This document shows, in pieces, positions 63,425-64,000 of a DNA stretch of 64,000 nt; the stretch's first letter is position 1, and each line of letters begins with the position of its first letter. A model generated the notes under the pieces. It saw nothing but the letters and a program-made list of their open reading frames with translations, searched no databases and was not told the origin of the DNA. Source of the stretch: Halorubrum sp. CSM-61 (GTDB lineage Archaea; Halobacteriota; Halobacteria; Halobacteriales; Haloferacaceae); contig NZ_RJJW01000013.1 in assembly GCF_003781945.1 (NCBI RefSeq), forward strand, positions 1 through 64,000, written 5' to 3'. A program made the translations under genes and the position numbers.

Positions 63425-64000
63425 TCAGTCGTCGCCGAGGACGGTCGTGTGCTCCTCGGCGTCGGGGTCGACGTCGAAGTCTATGCCGTCGGAGCCCGCG
63501 TCGAGCCCGCGCTCGGCGCCGAGACGGTCGAGCGCGTCGGCGCCCGCGACCGCGACGACGACGAAGCCGACCTTCGAGACGACGTCGAGGTAGACGAACA
63601 CGAGCATCTCAGTCGCCGGCGTCAGCAGGCCGAAGCCGGTGGGCGCGAGCAGCCACACGACCGGATACAGCGTCCACAGCACCACCGTGATGTTCCGGAG
63701 CGTGCCGAAGACGGCGCGGACCCGGTCGCCCTCCGCCGAGGCCGACCGCGGGAGCGAGACGAGCAGGCCGTAGACGAGTCCGAGGTACGCGACCCCGGCG
63801 ACGCCGAAGGCGACCCACGAGACCGTTCCGGCGGTCGCGGCGGCGGCGATCCCGCCGGCGATGATCACCACGTCGATCCCGATCAGCCCGGCGAGAACGC
63901 CTCGCGACGGGCGGGCGAGCAGCCCGAGATAGAGGAGCAGAAGCGGCGTCGTCACGAGCCAGTCGACGTACCGGACCACTTCGAGCTCGCCGGTCGCGAT
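63425..64000 (-). CDS. sop2: Sensory rhodopsin II (5' part outside the window)
   Basis: The visible C-terminal 191 residues begin just before helix C: RYVDWLVTTPLLLLYLGLLA. The counter-ion Asp is present and the position of the proton donor Asp96 of bacteriorhodopsin is Tyr, as in sensory rhodopsins. Helices E-G include TLRNITVVLWTLYPVVWLL, very close to Halobacterium/Natronomonas SRII, and the retinal Lys in FVYLDVVSKVGF. The acidic tail ends HTTVLGDD. It senses blue-green light through an Htr transducer, which would be expected upstream, outside the window. Confidence 0.9.
   Translation of the reverse strand: MATGELEVVRYVDWLVTTPLLLLYLGLLARPSRGVLAGLIGIDVVIIAGGIAAAATAGTVSWVAFGVAGVAYLGLVYGLLVSLPRSASAEGDRVRAVFGTLRNITVVLWTLYPVVWLLAPTGFGLLTPATEMLVFVYLDVVSKVGFVVVAVAGADALDRLGAERGLDAGSDGIDFDVDPDAEEHTTVLGDD

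Overview
This window is chromosomal DNA of a haloarchaeon, most likely Halorubrum or a close relative. The basis is high GC content, strongly acidic proteins, TTTATAAA-type archaeal promoters with many leaderless ATG/GTG starts, TFB and ribosomal protein uL16, archaeal pathways (FAU-1, MptD, AhbA/B siroheme decarboxylase) and a sensory rhodopsin. It is mostly a stable core chromosome carrying small accessory patches. All identifications come from reading the sequence and from remembered family signatures; no search was run.

Layout. 1-420: end of an rRNA operon (5S, then tRNA-Cys). 443-4124: an HTH regulator, small membrane proteins and a VOC dioxygenase/esterase pair. 4167-12163: a four-gene minus-strand operon, PrkA kinase - second PrkA kinase - DUF444 (YeaH) - SpoVR. 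12622-24946: housekeeping and hypothetical genes (DUF1028, EEP nuclease, PUA protein, two 2Fe-2S ferredoxins, Nfu, FAU-1, PrsW protease, ROK sugar kinase, UspA, DUF5611, CspA). 24943-27996: a Ni carbon monoxide dehydrogenase operon (microprotein - cooS - cooC), with a His-rich putative nickel-binding extension on CooC. 28097-33910: DoxX, a secreted EEP nuclease, a repeat protein, tRNA-Phe with a duplicated 3' end, a Tat-exported propeller protein and an AT-richer island with an odd PD-(D/E)XK protein beside tRNA-Pro. 34065-40143: helicase, uL16, NucS, VapBC and S-adenosylhomocysteinase. 40246-50106: a surface protein, an IS remnant, DoxX, HIT, MFS, a MinD-like protein, TFB and a GTPBP1-like GTPase. 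50109-57611: a peptide-type ABC transporter operon. 57696-64000: MptD, an SAH/adenosine-type deaminase, TrpD2, a lipoprotein, a fused siroheme decarboxylase and the start of a sensory rhodopsin II gene.

Genes that work together: prkA/prkA/yeaH/spoVR; cooS/cooC; dppA-F; vapB/vapC; ahcY with the SAH/MTA-type deaminase (methylation-cycle recycling).

The most unusual signal is a dispersed repeat family with three full copies (14281-14696, 37839-38165, 59620-59940) and one partial copy (about 41735-41850). Each full copy starts at a TATA box. The copies share short conserved blocks but have different, fully compensated stem sequences, as expected for a structured RNA. Other highlights are a solute-binding protein that appears circularly permuted, a palindromic unit inserted in frame in an esterase gene and shared with one RNA-repeat copy, a pair of paralogous microproteins (one in the CO dehydrogenase operon), and a nuclease-like protein built from three copies of a module of which only the first keeps catalytic residues.
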